Of a stretch of DNA of 64,000 nt, positions 24,468 to 33,864 are shown in pieces. The notes beneath the pieces are model-generated. The model saw only the letters and a list, made by a program, of their open reading frames with translations, had not been told where the DNA came from and made no database searches. The stretch is taken from positions 868,001 through 932,000 of the forward strand of contig CP042469.1 in NCBI GenBank assembly GCA_015243575.1, read 5' to 3'. The DNA is from Clostridiales bacterium (GTDB taxonomy: Bacteria; Bacillota; Clostridia; Peptostreptococcales; Anaerovoracaceae). The translations under genes were made by a program, and so were the position numbers. Every line of letters starts with the position of its first letter. Position 1 is the first letter of the stretch.

Positions 24468-25109
24468 TTGGATTTATGGAATATCAGCCTGTTTATTTTG
24501 GAGGGAGCGAAAATCTCTGTCAAAATTTACGCAGTCACATTGCTTTTTTCCATTCCACTTGGGATGCTGTGCGCAATTGGGAAACTTACTCCGTTGAAAC
24601 CGTTGCAATGGCTGCTGGAATTGTACACTTGGATTTTCAGAGGAACCCCGCTGTTGCTGCAGCTGTTTTTTTCTTATTATGGACTTCAGATTCTTACCGG
24701 AATTGAGCTGAGCAAGGAGATGGCGGCATACATAACATTTGTTCTGAACTATGCAGCCTACTTTACAGAAATCTTCCGTGCAGGGATTCAGTCCATCGAC
24801 AAAGGACAATACGAAGCTGCTAAGGCACTGGGTATGAGCTATCGTCAGACAATGAAACGGATTGTCATCCCCCAGGCAGTTAAGGTGATTTTGCCGCCTA
24901 CAGGAAATGAAGCGGTTACCTTGATCAAAGACACTGCGCTTGTATCTGCCATTGCTCTTGCCGATATTCTGAGAAATGCGAAATCGGTGGTCTCGAGAAC
25001 TGCCAGTGTGGAAGGATATTTTATCGCGGCCATATTGTATCTGATCATGACCTTTGTCATTATCAATATCTTTAAATATATTGAAAAGCGCTTTGCTTAT
25101 TACAATTAG
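24468..25109 (+). CDS. Polar amino-acid ABC transporter permease
   Basis: A HisM/GlnP-type permease with about five membrane segments. The EAA loop reads YEAAKALGMSYRQTMKRIVI and contacts the ATPase. I chose the TTG at 24468 (protein starts MDLWNIS, 213 residues) because AAAGGTGG lies eight bases upstream; a GTG at 24456 would fall inside that site. RGTPLLLQLFF is family-typical. Confidence 0.92.
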   Translation: MDLWNISLFILEGAKISVKIYAVTLLFSIPLGMLCAIGKLTPLKPLQWLLELYTWIFRGTPLLLQLFFSYYGLQILTGIELSKEMAAYITFVLNYAAYFTEIFRAGIQSIDKGQYEAAKALGMSYRQTMKRIVIPQAVKVILPPTGNEAVTLIKDTALVSAIALADILRNAKSVVSRTASVEGYFIAAILYLIMTFVIINIFKYIEKRFAYYN

Positions 25110-25118
25110 GAGGAAAGT

Positions 25119-25880
25119 ATGGAAGCAATTATTAAAGTGGAAAATTTGCATAAATACTTTCATTCCCTGCATGTGTTGAAAGGGATCAATCTGGAGGTAA
25201 GCAAAGGGGAAATTGTGTCGGTAATTGGCCCTTCCGGTTCGGGAAAAAGTACTCTGCTCAGATGTTTAAATCATCTGGAGGTTGCAGATAAAGGAAGCAT
25301 AAGTTTTGAAGGACAGTTTATCGCCAAGGCGGATGCATCCGGCAAGGCGGTATATAAGAACAATCGCGAAGTGCTTGCCATCTGCAGCAATTTGGGAATG
25401 GTCTTTCAGAATTTCAATCTTTTTCCCCATATGTCGGTCTTGGAAAATATTATAGAAGCTCCTATTATGGTGAAAGGGAAGGCCAAAGCGGAGGCTGTCA
25501 GGAAAGCAGAAGAGCTGCTTGATAAAGTAGGGCTGCTGGAAAAAAAGGATGCTTATCCAAATCAACTTTCAGGAGGACAAAAGCAGCGGGTTGCTATTGC
25601 AAGGGCGCTGGCGATGGAGCCGGAAATCATGCTCTTTGACGAACCGACTTCGGCGCTGGATCCTGAGCTGATCGGAGAGGTTCTTCAGGTTATAAAAAAA
25701 CTAGCGGATGAAAAGATGACCATGATCATCGTAACCCATGAAATGAATTTTGCGCGGGAAATATCGGATCGTATCATCTTTATGGATGACGGACAAGTGG
25801 TTGTGGATGGATCTCCTGATGCAATCTTTGTAAATCCGGATCATCCTAGAATCAAGACGTTCTTAAATAAAGTGCTTTAA
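25119..25880 (+). CDS. Polar amino-acid ABC transporter ATPase
   Basis: A 253-residue GlnQ/HisP-type ATPase. Walker [11 protein letters not shown]-loop [17 protein letters not shown], signature LSGGQKQR, Walker [15 protein letters not shown] and the switch His in VTHEMNFA are all intact. It powers the permease encoded 9 bases upstream. A 30-residue stretch after the first strands ([20 protein letters not shown]) is an expanded version of the usual short loop, common in cystine-type members. Confidence 0.95.
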   Translation: MEAIIKVENLHKYFHSLHVLKGINLEVSKGEIVSVIGPSGSGKSTLLRCLNHLEVADKGSISFEGQFIAKADASGKAVYKNNREVLAICSNLGMVFQNFNLFPHMSVLENIIEAPIMVKGKAKAEAVRKAEELLDKVGLLEKKDAYPNQLSGGQKQRVAIARALAMEPEIMLFDEPTSALDPELIGEVLQVIKKLADEKMTMIIVTHEMNFAREISDRIIFMDDGQVVVDGSPDAIFVNPDHPRIKTFLNKVL

Positions 25881-25952
25881 TTGAGAATTTATGGTCTAAA
25901 ATAAGGTGCTCTGTTGAAATTGAAAAATAGATTCTATTTAGGAATTAAAAAG

Positions 25953-26004
25953 AATCCCGTGGGTTGATATTGGCTGACCGCTTGTATCAGACATGGGATT
26001 TTTT
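25953..26004 (+). terminator. Probable terminator after the ABC transporter
   Basis: AATCCCGTG pairs with CATGGGATT (one G-T pair) around a long, partly paired loop, then a T-run. An extended -10 box TGGTATAAT for tcdA lies 20-30 bases further on (TATAAT at 26030-26035). Confidence 0.65.
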
Positions 26005-26061
26005 AATGATAAACAGCAGAAATATCTGGTATAATAATTTGTGAGTGAAGTGAGGTGCAAG

Positions 26062-26820
26062 ATGAAAAACATTTATGAAAGAACACAAATGCTCCTTGGG
26101 GCAGATATGCTGAGAAAGATACAATCGAAAAAAGTAATCGTATTTGGTATGGGCGGTGTAGGCAGCTATGCTGCAGAGGCGTTGATTCGTGCCGGAATTC
26201 GCAATATAACCATGGTTGACGATGATATCGTGGAGCCTTCTGATCTGAATCGGATGGTTGCTGCACTTCGTAGTACGATTGGAAGAAAAAAGATCGATGT
26301 TATGGAAGAACGGCTCTGGGATATCAATCCAGATGTCACTGTGACAAAACTCGATCAGCGGCTGGATGCGTCCAGTCTCGCAGGTTTTCCACTTGAAGAC
26401 TATGATTATATTATTGATGCGATAGACGAACTGCCGGAAAAAATACTTCTGATCCAAGCTGCGGTAAAAGCACGGACTTCTCTGATCTCGGTTATGAATA
26501 CCGGAAATCGCTTTGATCCTGTCAAGCTAAGGATCGGTGATATTCGAAAAGCTTCCGTATGTACCATGGCGAAAAACATAAGAAAGGAACTTGCCGGGCT
26601 TGGAATTAAACAGCAAAAGGTGCTCTTTTCCATAGAAGAACCACACAGGGAGGAAATTAATGAGGATGAGCCTGGAGTGTCCTCCAGTATCTCCTTCGTT
26701 CCTTCGGCTGCGGGAATCCTGGTCGCTGCAGAAGCGGTAAAGGATTTGATCTTCACTGTGCCCGGAGACAAGCTGCTTTTCGGAATCAAAAAGCCTGCAG
26801 AAAGATTCAGAGTGGAATAG
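26062..26820 (+). CDS. tcdA: tRNA threonylcarbamoyladenosine dehydratase
   Basis: A 252-residue E1-like ThiF-fold enzyme of the TcdA/CsdL group, which uses ATP to convert t6A37 of tRNA to its cyclic form. Seen are YERTQMLLGADML, GMGGVGSYAAEALIRAG (nucleotide site), VDDDIVEPSDLNR, and the late VCTMAKNIRKELA and SFVPSAAGILVA segments. The ATG at 26062 has GTGAGG seven bases upstream; the in-frame GTG at 26041 is less likely. Confidence 0.88.
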   Translation: MKNIYERTQMLLGADMLRKIQSKKVIVFGMGGVGSYAAEALIRAGIRNITMVDDDIVEPSDLNRMVAALRSTIGRKKIDVMEERLWDINPDVTVTKLDQRLDASSLAGFPLEDYDYIIDAIDELPEKILLIQAAVKARTSLISVMNTGNRFDPVKLRIGDIRKASVCTMAKNIRKELAGLGIKQQKVLFSIEEPHREEINEDEPGVSSSISFVPSAAGILVAAEAVKDLIFTVPGDKLLFGIKKPAERFRVE

Positions 26821-27018
26821 GATTCGAGAAAATTACGGCTTTCATCGAAATTAAAGCGATGCCCGATGAAAATATATATTTAATATAAAAAAATAGAATT
26901 TCTTGCAACATTTTAAAGAAAATTGCCCCCTTATTATATATACAAAGAAAACTGAGAATGATTTTCAGCCGATCATGCTTAAGAAAAAGCATCGCCGGTG
27001 CAAGAGGGAGGGAGCGAA

Positions 27019-27372
27019 ATGAACGCGAATGAACTATGCAAGGAATACTATATTCCAGTTATTACAAGGAAGGAAGTCTCAAAAGTATCTGTTGGTGAAA
27101 TTATATATATTGAGACCCAGCTTCGGGTTGTGTATATTTATACGGCCCCCCGGATATACAGGTTTTATGGAAAATTGGACGAAGTGGTAAAATATTTGAA
27201 TGGTGACTTTTATCGCTGCCACAAAAGCTGCGTTGTTAATCTCAACAAAATCTTGAGAATGGAAGACGGTGTTGTTTACTTCAAAGGTGGATTAACCTTA
27301 CGGGTCGGACAGAATAACTTTCGACATACGCGCAGTTTTTATAGCAAGTTTCTGATCGATCATATGAAATAA
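27019..27372 (+). CDS. Stand-alone LytTR DNA-binding protein
   Basis: A 117-residue protein made almost entirely of one LytTR domain (VGEIIYIETQLRVVYIYT, then FYRCHKSCVVNLNKI, ending in the GLTLRVGQNNFRHTRSFY strand). No receiver domain, kinase or membrane partner is encoded beside it, so how it senses a signal is unknown. The ATG at 27019 follows GAGGGAGGGAGC. Its leader has a hairpin ATGCTT/AAGCAT. LytTR regulators commonly control surface, competence or bacteriocin genes. Confidence 0.88.
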   Translation: MNANELCKEYYIPVITRKEVSKVSVGEIIYIETQLRVVYIYTAPRIYRFYGKLDEVVKYLNGDFYRCHKSCVVNLNKILRMEDGVVYFKGGLTLRVGQNNFRHTRSFYSKFLIDHMK

Positions 27373-27415
27373 TCCGTTCGAAAAGATAAAATCGGTACTT
27401 AAAAAACAATAAAGT

Positions 27416-27497
27416 AGGAAAACTTTGATGAAATAACGTCTTAACAACAGTATTTCGATAAGTTTTCCTTGATTTTCAAATAATAATAGTGTATAGT
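27416..27497 (+). promoter_or_regulatory. Inverted repeat and promoter upstream of rpsB
   Basis: AGGAAAACTT (27416-27425) and AAGTTTTCCT (27460-27469) pair perfectly, with an inner GAAATA/TATTTC stem. TTGATT (27469-27474), 17 bases, TATAGT (27492-27497) then forms the likely rpsB-tsf promoter, leaving a leader of about 135 bases. The hairpin may end the LytTR transcript or bind a regulator. Confidence 0.6.
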
Positions 27498-27639
27498 ATT
27501 CGAGGATATGTCTCCAAAAGGGACAATTCACAATGATTATTTCAAATTCACACACCGCACTACTTAAAAATGGGTGCCTGAAAAAAGGCCATTGAAAAGG
27601 AAGGTACGGTGGAGGGAAAAAACCAGGAGGTAAAAAATT

Positions 27640-28386
27640 ATGGCTGTTATTTCAATGAAACAGTTGCTGGAAGCCGGTGTGCATTTCGGACATCAGACAA
27701 GAAGATGGAACCCTAAAATGGCTCCTTATATCTTCACAGAAAGAAACGGAATCTACATCATCGACCTTCAGAAGACAGTAAAGAAAATTGATGAAGCGTA
27801 TACTTTCATGAAGGAAGTTGCATCTACAGGCAGACCCGTTCTGTTTGTCGGAACGAAAAAGCAGGCTCAGGCTGCAATTGCAGACGAAGCAAAGAGATGC
27901 GGAATGTACTTTGTAAACGAGAGATGGCTCGGCGGAATGCTGACCAACTACAAGACAATTTCCAGCAGAATCAAAAGACTGAACGACATCAGAAACATGG
28001 AGACTGACGGAACCTTTGAAGCACTGACAAAAAAGGAAGTTATCAAGCTGAAGGCTGAACTGGAAAAGCTTGAAAAGTTCCTGGGTGGAATTAAAGATAT
28101 GAAGGGTATGCCGGCGGCAATCTTCGTAGTTGATCCCAAGAAAGAAAGAATTGCTATCAAAGAAGCTAGAATTTTAGGCATTCCGATCATTGGTATCGTA
28201 GATACAAACTGTGATCCGGACGATGTTGATTATATCATCCCTGCTAACGACGATGCAATCAGAGCAGTTAAGCTGATTGCCGGAAGAATGGCTGATGCGA
28301 TCATTGAATCCAACCAGGGCGAAAGCTTTGCTGAAGCGGAAGAAGCTGCTCCTGCAGCGGAAGTTTCCGAAGAAGCTGCGGAATAA
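27640..28386 (+). CDS. rpsB: 30S ribosomal protein S2
   Basis: S2 (248 residues): [39 protein letters not shown], and RWLGGMLTN are hallmark segments; the C-terminus is Glu/Ala rich. AGGAGG precedes the ATG. The gene opens the rpsB-tsf-pyrH-frr cluster. Confidence 0.98.
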   Translation: MAVISMKQLLEAGVHFGHQTRRWNPKMAPYIFTERNGIYIIDLQKTVKKIDEAYTFMKEVASTGRPVLFVGTKKQAQAAIADEAKRCGMYFVNERWLGGMLTNYKTISSRIKRLNDIRNMETDGTFEALTKKEVIKLKAELEKLEKFLGGIKDMKGMPAAIFVVDPKKERIAIKEARILGIPIIGIVDTNCDPDDVDYIIPANDDAIRAVKLIAGRMADAIIESNQGESFAEAEEAAPAAEVSEEAAE

Positions 28387-28441
28387 TTCAGATCAAATCA
28401 CAGCATGATAATTATATAAATCGTTAGGAGGATGAAGGATA

Positions 28442-29356
28442 ATGGAAGTAACCGCAAGTTTAGTAAAAGAACTGCGCGAAAGAACAGGCGCAGGTATGAT
28501 GGACTGCAAAAAAGTACTTGTTGAAACAAGTGGAGATATGGATAAGGCCATCGAGCTGCTGAGAGAAAAGGGTCTGGCAAAGGCTGCTAAAAAAGCTGGA
28601 AGAGTTGCATCTGAAGGATTGGTAAAGCTTGCTTTTGCAGCAGATGGCAAGACAGCTGCTGCCATTGAAGTTAATTCAGAGACTGACTTCGTTGCAAAGA
28701 ATGAAGAGTTTGTTGAATTCGTAAACGTATTAGCAGACAAGGTTCTGGAAGGTGATTCTGATAGTGTTGAATCCTTCCTCACACTTTCATATGGCGATGA
28801 GGGCAGTGTTCAGGATGCTTTAAATGCAAAGATCGCTAAGATCGGCGAAAATCTGAATATCAGAAGATTTCAGAAATTCGCGGCTCCCGGTGTTGTTTAC
28901 GTAGGATATACTCATGGTAATGGAAAAATCGGCGTTGTAGTAGGATTTGAAACAGAAGCATCCGTTGATGAAATCCATGCAATGGGAAGAGACGTGGCCA
29001 TGCAGGTTGCATCCATGAATCCGAAGTTTATCGATGAATCCGCAGTTGACCCAGAGTATCTGGAGAGCGAGAAGAAAATCCTCATACAGCAAGCACTGAA
29101 TGAAGGAAAGCCGGCTGATATCGTCGAGAAGATGGTAACCGGAAGATTGAAGAAAGAACTAAAAGAAACCTGCCTTGTTGAGCAGAAGTTCGTTAAGGAC
29201 GGAGAACTCAGCGTTAAGCAGTATATTGACAACTCAGCAAAAGCCATTGGCAAGACGGTGAAAGTTGTTGAAATGGTTCGTTACGAAGTAGGCGAAGGAA
29301 TCGAAAAGAAGGAAGAAAATTTTGCCGAAGAAGTAGCAAAACAGATGAACAACTAA
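28442..29356 (+). CDS. tsf: Elongation factor Ts
   Basis: EF-Ts (304 residues) recycles EF-Tu by GDP release. The N-terminal UBA-like part contains LVKELRERTGAGMMDCKK and the core has the TDFV contact motif (NSETDFVAKN). Length and order after rpsB are standard. A terminator follows. Confidence 0.98.
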   Translation: MEVTASLVKELRERTGAGMMDCKKVLVETSGDMDKAIELLREKGLAKAAKKAGRVASEGLVKLAFAADGKTAAAIEVNSETDFVAKNEEFVEFVNVLADKVLEGDSDSVESFLTLSYGDEGSVQDALNAKIAKIGENLNIRRFQKFAAPGVVYVGYTHGNGKIGVVVGFETEASVDEIHAMGRDVAMQVASMNPKFIDESAVDPEYLESEKKILIQQALNEGKPADIVEKMVTGRLKKELKETCLVEQKFVKDGELSVKQYIDNSAKAIGKTVKVVEMVRYEVGEGIEKKEENFAEEVAKQMNN

Positions 29357-29374
29357 TCAAAATATGGTATAATA

Positions 29375-29401
29375 AAAGGACACTAAATTCTAGTGTCCTT
29401 T
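29375..29401 (+). terminator. Intrinsic terminator after tsf
   Basis: AAAGGACACTA/TAGTGTCCTTT: a perfect 11-bp stem with a 5-base loop. The T-run is short (three Ts). A TGGTATAAT extended -10-like box lies just upstream (29365-29373). Confidence 0.75.
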
Positions 29402-29449
29402 AAAATGATCAAACATAAAAGAATGCGCGAGAAAATATTGCAAGAAATG

Positions 29450-29573
29450 CGCAGGAAAAATATTGCAATGCAAGGCGCGGTGATTGAGTTTGAGCAAAGC
29501 GTACCTAGATGTACGAGTGCGAAAACAAAAGAACCGGCAACGCAGCAGTGCGGAATTTTAACAAGCATGAAAG
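29450..29573. repeat. Intergenic repeat-like segment (copy B)
   Basis: Starts CGCAGGAAAAA and TGCAAGGCGCGG, like 10288-10321, contains a CGTAC/GTACG mini-hairpin near 29508-29523, and ends AACGCAGCAGTGC. A 68-codon frame crosses it but looks non-biological. This resembles dispersed non-coding repeats found between clostridial genes. Confidence 0.4.
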
Positions 29574-29582
29574 GACACGGTA

Positions 29583-30287
29583 ATGGAGCCAAAGTATAAA
29601 CGGATTGTATTAAAAATCAGCGGAGAAGCGCTGGCGGGTGAAACAAAATTCGGCCTGAATGAAGACATGCTAAGCATGGTTGCAAAACAGGTAAAGGCGC
29701 TTGTTGAATTGGGAGTTCAGGTAGCTGTCGTCGTCGGAGGAGGAAACTTCTGGCGTGGAAGAACCAGTAAAAGTATGGATCGTGCAACTGCGGACTATAT
29801 GGGTATGCTTGCCACAGTCATTAATTCTCTGGCACTGCAGGATGCCTTTGAAGCAAATGGCATACCCACCAGAGTTCAAACCGCAATCGAAATGAAAGAG
29901 GTTGCCGAGCCGTATATCAGAAGACGCGCTATGGCGCACCTTTCTAAAAATGTGGTGGTTATATTTGCAGCTGGAACAGGAAATCCGTTCTTTTCCACAG
30001 ATACGACTGCAGCACTTCGGGCTGCGGAAATTGAAGCCGATATTATCCTGCTGGCAAAGAAGGTTGATGCGGTTTATTCCGATGATCCGGAAACAAATCC
30101 GGATGCGGTTCGATATGATGCGCTTACCCATAAAGAGGTTCTTGAAAAAGGACTTGGTGTTATGGATTCCACTGCAGCATCTCTTTGCATGGACAATAAC
30201 ATACCGATTCACGTATTTGGTCTATCTGAACCAAATAACGTAATCAAGGCCATATACGGTGAGAAAATTGGCACGATAATATCATAA
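29583..30287 (+). CDS. pyrH: UMP kinase
   Basis: PyrH (234 residues) phosphorylates UMP to [17 protein letters not shown] at the start, [12 protein letters not shown], and [20 protein letters not shown] with [11 protein letters not shown] are family signatures of the amino-acid-kinase fold. Order tsf-pyrH-frr is conserved. Confidence 0.97.
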   Translation: MEPKYKRIVLKISGEALAGETKFGLNEDMLSMVAKQVKALVELGVQVAVVVGGGNFWRGRTSKSMDRATADYMGMLATVINSLALQDAFEANGIPTRVQTAIEMKEVAEPYIRRRAMAHLSKNVVVIFAAGTGNPFFSTDTTAALRAAEIEADIILLAKKVDAVYSDDPETNPDAVRYDALTHKEVLEKGLGVMDSTAASLCMDNNIPIHVFGLSEPNNVIKAIYGEKIGTIIS

Positions 30288-30366
30288 CAACAGCACCCAG
30301 GGATCAGGCTTATCCAATGGACACGTCCCTAAGTAAAAAATAAAAATAAATTCGGAGGATGAAATT

Positions 30367-30924
30367 ATGAGTGTTGATGTACAAAAAAATCTTGACGACA
30401 AAATGAAGAAGAGTATATCAGTATTAAAAGAAGAATTAAATACCGTCAGAGCGGGCAGAGCAAATCCGGCACTTTTGGACAAGATCGTTGTGGAATATTA
30501 CGGGAGTCCCTCGCCTCTGAAAAACCTTTCAAATATATCCGTACCGGATCCAAGAACTTTGATGATCTCTCCATTTGATCCAAAGTGCATTCACGATATT
30601 GAGAAAGCGATCAATGTCGCAAATCTGGGAATCAATCCATCCAATGACGGTAAGGTGATCCGACTTGTGATACCGCCTGTTACAGAAGAAAGAAGAAAAG
30701 ACCTCATTAAAGTGGTAAAGAAATACGGTGAAGATTCCAAGGTCGCCATCAGAAACGAAAGACGCGATGCGAACGACGAACTGAAGAAACAGGAAAAAGC
30801 CGGTGAAATTACCGAGGATGATTTGAAGAAGTCTCTGGATGAAGTTCAGAAAAAGATTGACAAATGCATTAAAGACATCGATCAGATCGTTGTAGATAAA
30901 GAAAAGGAAATCATGGAGGTCTAG
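30367..30924 (+). CDS. frr: Ribosome recycling factor
   Basis: Frr (185 residues) splits post-termination ribosomes with EF-G. LNTVRAGRANPALLDKI, VPDPRTLMISPFD and VIPPVTEERRKDLIKVVKK are conserved. GGAGG sits before the ATG. Confidence 0.97.
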   Translation: MSVDVQKNLDDKMKKSISVLKEELNTVRAGRANPALLDKIVVEYYGSPSPLKNLSNISVPDPRTLMISPFDPKCIHDIEKAINVANLGINPSNDGKVIRLVIPPVTEERRKDLIKVVKKYGEDSKVAIRNERRDANDELKKQEKAGEITEDDLKKSLDEVQKKIDKCIKDIDQIVVDKEKEIMEV

Positions 30925-30927
30925 CCA

Positions 30928-31143
30928 TTGAATGAATTTCCTGACGTTTTAGGTATGGAGCTTCATGATGCAGCGGCCCTTCTGGAGTCAGAAGGGCTAG
31001 CTTTTATTATTGCGGAGACAAAACCGCCTAGGAAAGAATTGGACAGCGGAGAATTCCGTGTGATTCGAATCAAGCTTCCTGACAGAGGTGAGAGCCTGCT
31101 TAAGGAACAGCAAAACATAATTTTGACGGTGTGCAGGATATGA
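30928..31143 (+). CDS. Small PASTA-like protein
   Basis: A 71-residue protein starting at TTG (30928) with GGAGG eight bases upstream inside the end of frr. It reads FPDVLGMELHDAAALLESEG, which has the P-D-V-x-G-M--xxA--L pattern of PASTA domains, then a few strands. Real PASTA domains are usually on kinases or PBPs at the surface; this one has no membrane segment. Its stop overlaps the uppS start (ATGA), so the two are coupled. The function is unknown. Confidence 0.7.
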   Translation: MNEFPDVLGMELHDAAALLESEGLAFIIAETKPPRKELDSGEFRVIRIKLPDRGESLLKEQQNIILTVCRI

Positions 31144-31850
31144 TTGATTTAAATAGAATGCCAGCGCATGTTGCTGTTATTATGGATGGTAACGGTCGTT
31201 GGGCTCAGGGAAAAAATCTGCCGCGTATGGCAGGACATAATGCGGGAATGCTTGCTTTAAAGGAAATAGTCAAAGCTTCATCTTCACTGGGGCTAAAACA
31301 TTTGACTGTTTATGCGTTTTCTACAGAAAACTGGAAGCGGTCCGTGGAGGAGGTCAGCGGAATCTTCAAGCTGATCATTATTTACATCGAAAAAGAACTC
31401 AGAGAGTTGCATGAAAACAATGTGAGAGTAAATATTTTGGGAGATTATGAGCAGCTGCCTAAAGATGCGGTAAAAAGCCTGGAGCGATCATTGGAAACGA
31501 CGAGGAACAATTCTGGCTTGCAGTTTAACATCGCATTGAATTATGGGGGAAGAGATGAAATTCTCAGATCTGTAAAGAAATTGGCTGCACAAATCGAAAA
31601 TGGAACCTTAAAAGCAGAAGAAATCACCGAAGATAAGATTTCGGAAAACCTGTATACCGCCGGTATACCTGATCCGGACATCATATTAAGAACAAGCGGT
31701 GAAATAAGATTGAGTAACTATCTTTTATGGCAATGCGCTTACAGCGAATTCGTATTTACAGATGTACTGTGGCCAGATTTTAACCGTAATGAGTTTGAGA
31801 AGGCCATAGAAATCTATCAGAGCCGCAAGAGACGGTTCGGGGGCAGGTGA
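31140..31850 (+). CDS. uppS: Undecaprenyl diphosphate synthase
   Basis: UppS (236 residues) condenses isopentenyl diphosphate into the C55 carrier for cell-wall synthesis. PAHVAVIMDGNGRWAQ carries the catalytic Asp, followed by AFSTENWKRS, and RTSGEIRLSNYLLWQCAYSE. The ATG at 31140 overlaps the previous stop; a GTG nine bases earlier is possible. Confidence 0.97.
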   Translation: MIDLNRMPAHVAVIMDGNGRWAQGKNLPRMAGHNAGMLALKEIVKASSSLGLKHLTVYAFSTENWKRSVEEVSGIFKLIIIYIEKELRELHENNVRVNILGDYEQLPKDAVKSLERSLETTRNNSGLQFNIALNYGGRDEILRSVKKLAAQIENGTLKAEEITEDKISENLYTAGIPDPDIILRTSGEIRLSNYLLWQCAYSEFVFTDVLWPDFNRNEFEKAIEIYQSRKRRFGGR

Positions 31851-32656
31851 AATACTCAATGAAAACGCGAATTTTATCGGCAGTGATCATGCTGCCGCTA
31901 TTGACACTAGTGGTCTTTGGGGGAAGACCGCTGCTGATTGCCTGTTTTATTATTGGGGTAATGGGGGTCAGAGAATTCTATCAGGGTTTTGAGAAAATCA
32001 ACATCAAACCCTCTTATCGAGTAGCAAATCTCAGTATATTAGGTCTATATGCCGTCAATTTATTTGCTCCGGATGAAATCCATTACTATATGTTTTGGCT
32101 TTTTGCGGTGGTTATATTGAGCCTGATTTATCTGTTCAATATTGAGAACCGGGAACTGAATGATGCAATGGCGACTTTGACAGGCATCTTTTACGTGGTA
32201 TTTTTGTCCTTCCACGTCACGTTGGTGGACCAAACCGGTGAATATGGTATTCTGGTCTGGTTGATCTTTATTACCGCTTTTGGTACGGATTCCATGGCTT
32301 ACTTTGCAGGCTATGCTTTTGGCAGACACAAGCTTGCTCCCAAAATCAGCCCGAAAAAAACCATAGAGGGCTCCGTTGGAGGGATCGTTGGCAGTGTTTT
32401 GTTCTGCGGAATATTCGGATACTTTGTCATACCGCAGCTATTCATTCATTGTATTATCATCGGTATTCTGGGTGGTATCATTTCTCAACTAGGAGATCTT
32501 ACTGCATCTATATTCAAGAGAAAAATGGGTATTAAAGACTTTGGGAACCTGATTCCCGGTCACGGCGGTATACTGGATCGCTTTGACAGCGTGCTCTTCA
32601 CGGCACCTATGGTTTATTATTATATCGTACTGGTTATATCACAATCCGTACTTTAA
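31847..32656 (+). CDS. cdsA: Phosphatidate cytidylyltransferase
   Basis: CdsA (269 residues, about eight membrane segments) makes CDP-diacylglycerol for phospholipid synthesis. The signature lies near the end: GDLTASIFKRKMGIKDFG, then PGHGGILDRFDS. The GTG at 31847 overlaps the uppS stop (GTGA); an ATG at 31859 is the alternative. Confidence 0.96.
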   Translation: MKYSMKTRILSAVIMLPLLTLVVFGGRPLLIACFIIGVMGVREFYQGFEKINIKPSYRVANLSILGLYAVNLFAPDEIHYYMFWLFAVVILSLIYLFNIENRELNDAMATLTGIFYVVFLSFHVTLVDQTGEYGILVWLIFITAFGTDSMAYFAGYAFGRHKLAPKISPKKTIEGSVGGIVGSVLFCGIFGYFVIPQLFIHCIIIGILGGIISQLGDLTASIFKRKMGIKDFGNLIPGHGGILDRFDSVLFTAPMVYYYIVLVISQSVL

Positions 32657-32730
32657 TTTAAATAATCATTCGTTTTGGGGAGCGGGATAAAAGCAGTGCA
32701 GATACATAACCCAAATCTTTGGAGGAATTT

Positions 32731-33864
32731 ATGAAAAAAATAGCCATTCTGGGGTCCACCGGATCCGTTGGAACTCAGACTTTGGATTTTATAGAGAGTA
32801 ATCCGGACAGGTTTACAGTGACTGTCCTTTCCTGTGGAGCCAACGTAGAACTGCTAAGAGAACAAATCAGAAAGCACCAGCCGCAGCTTGCTGTTGTGTC
32901 CTTCGAAGATGACGCAATGGATTTGGGAAGAGAATTTCCCGGGACAGAGTTTTTGTATGGTATGGAAGGTCTGATTGCTGCTGCCTCAAAAAGTGACAGC
33001 GATACGGTTGTAAATTCTCTCAGCGGTATGATGGGGCTGCTGCCTACGTATTGTGCGATTGAGGCAGGCAAAGATATTGCTTTTGCTAATAAGGAAACCT
33101 TGGTAGCCGGTGGCGAAGTGATTATGGATGCTGTTAAGAAAAACAATGTACAGCTTCTGCCGGTGGACAGCGAACATAGTGCGATCTTTCAAGCATTACA
33201 GGGGAATGATGCCAAAGCATTAAATCGGATTATACTGACTGCTTCAGGTGGTCCATTTCGTGGATATCAGTTAGAGCAGCTTGAAAAAGTGACGCTGGCC
33301 CAGGCACTAAAACATCCGAAATGGAGTATGGGAAGCAAAATTACCATCGATTCGGCAACCCTGATGAACAAGGGGCTAGAAGTAATTGAGGCCAGATGGC
33401 TTTTTAATGTTCCTGTAGACATGATTGAAGTTGTGGTTCACCCACAGAGCATCATTCATTCCATGGTGGAATACTGTGATCATTCTATCATTGCTCAGCT
33501 TGGTGTTCCAGATATGAGAATTCCTGTCAGCTATGCGCTGACTTATCCTGAGCGGATCAAAAATGAGTATCAGGGAATAAATTTCTTAGAAACGGGCGAA
33601 CTTAATTTTGAAAAGCCGGATATGGAAACCTTTCGATGCCTATCCCTTGCCTACGAAGCAATTCGCGCAGGTGGAAGCTATCCAGTGGTTTTAAATGCGG
33701 CAAATGAAGTATTGGTACAATGGTTCCTTGAGGGCCGTATCAGATTTTTGGACATACAAAAGACGATTGAGAGGGTATTGGAAGAACACAAACCGGTATA
33801 TCATCCCGGTTTAGAGGATATATTGGATATTGATCAGAAAATCAGGGGGGATTTAAAATTATGA
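32731..33864 (+). CDS. dxr: 1-deoxy-D-xylulose 5-phosphate reductoisomerase
   Basis: Dxr (377 residues) makes MEP in the non-mevalonate isoprenoid pathway. KKIAILGSTGSVGTQTLD is the NADPH site, with KETLVAGG, LLPVDSEHSAIFQ (metal ligands), and PKWSMGSKITIDSATLMNKG. The ATG at 32731 follows GGAGG. With ispG downstream, two MEP-pathway steps sit in this operon, upstream of their consumer UppS. Confidence 0.98.
   Translation: MKKIAILGSTGSVGTQTLDFIESNPDRFTVTVLSCGANVELLREQIRKHQPQLAVVSFEDDAMDLGREFPGTEFLYGMEGLIAAASKSDSDTVVNSLSGMMGLLPTYCAIEAGKDIAFANKETLVAGGEVIMDAVKKNNVQLLPVDSEHSAIFQALQGNDAKALNRIILTASGGPFRGYQLEQLEKVTLAQALKHPKWSMGSKITIDSATLMNKGLEVIEARWLFNVPVDMIEVVVHPQSIIHSMVEYCDHSIIAQLGVPDMRIPVSYALTYPERIKNEYQGINFLETGELNFEKPDMETFRCLSLAYEAIRAGGSYPVVLNAANEVLVQWFLEGRIRFLDIQKTIERVLEEHKPVYHPGLEDILDIDQKIRGDLKL

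Noticed and set aside
29393-29599. 68-codon frame between tsf and pyrH
   Set aside because: Starts inside the terminator, crosses the candidate intergenic repeat, and overlaps the pyrH start.
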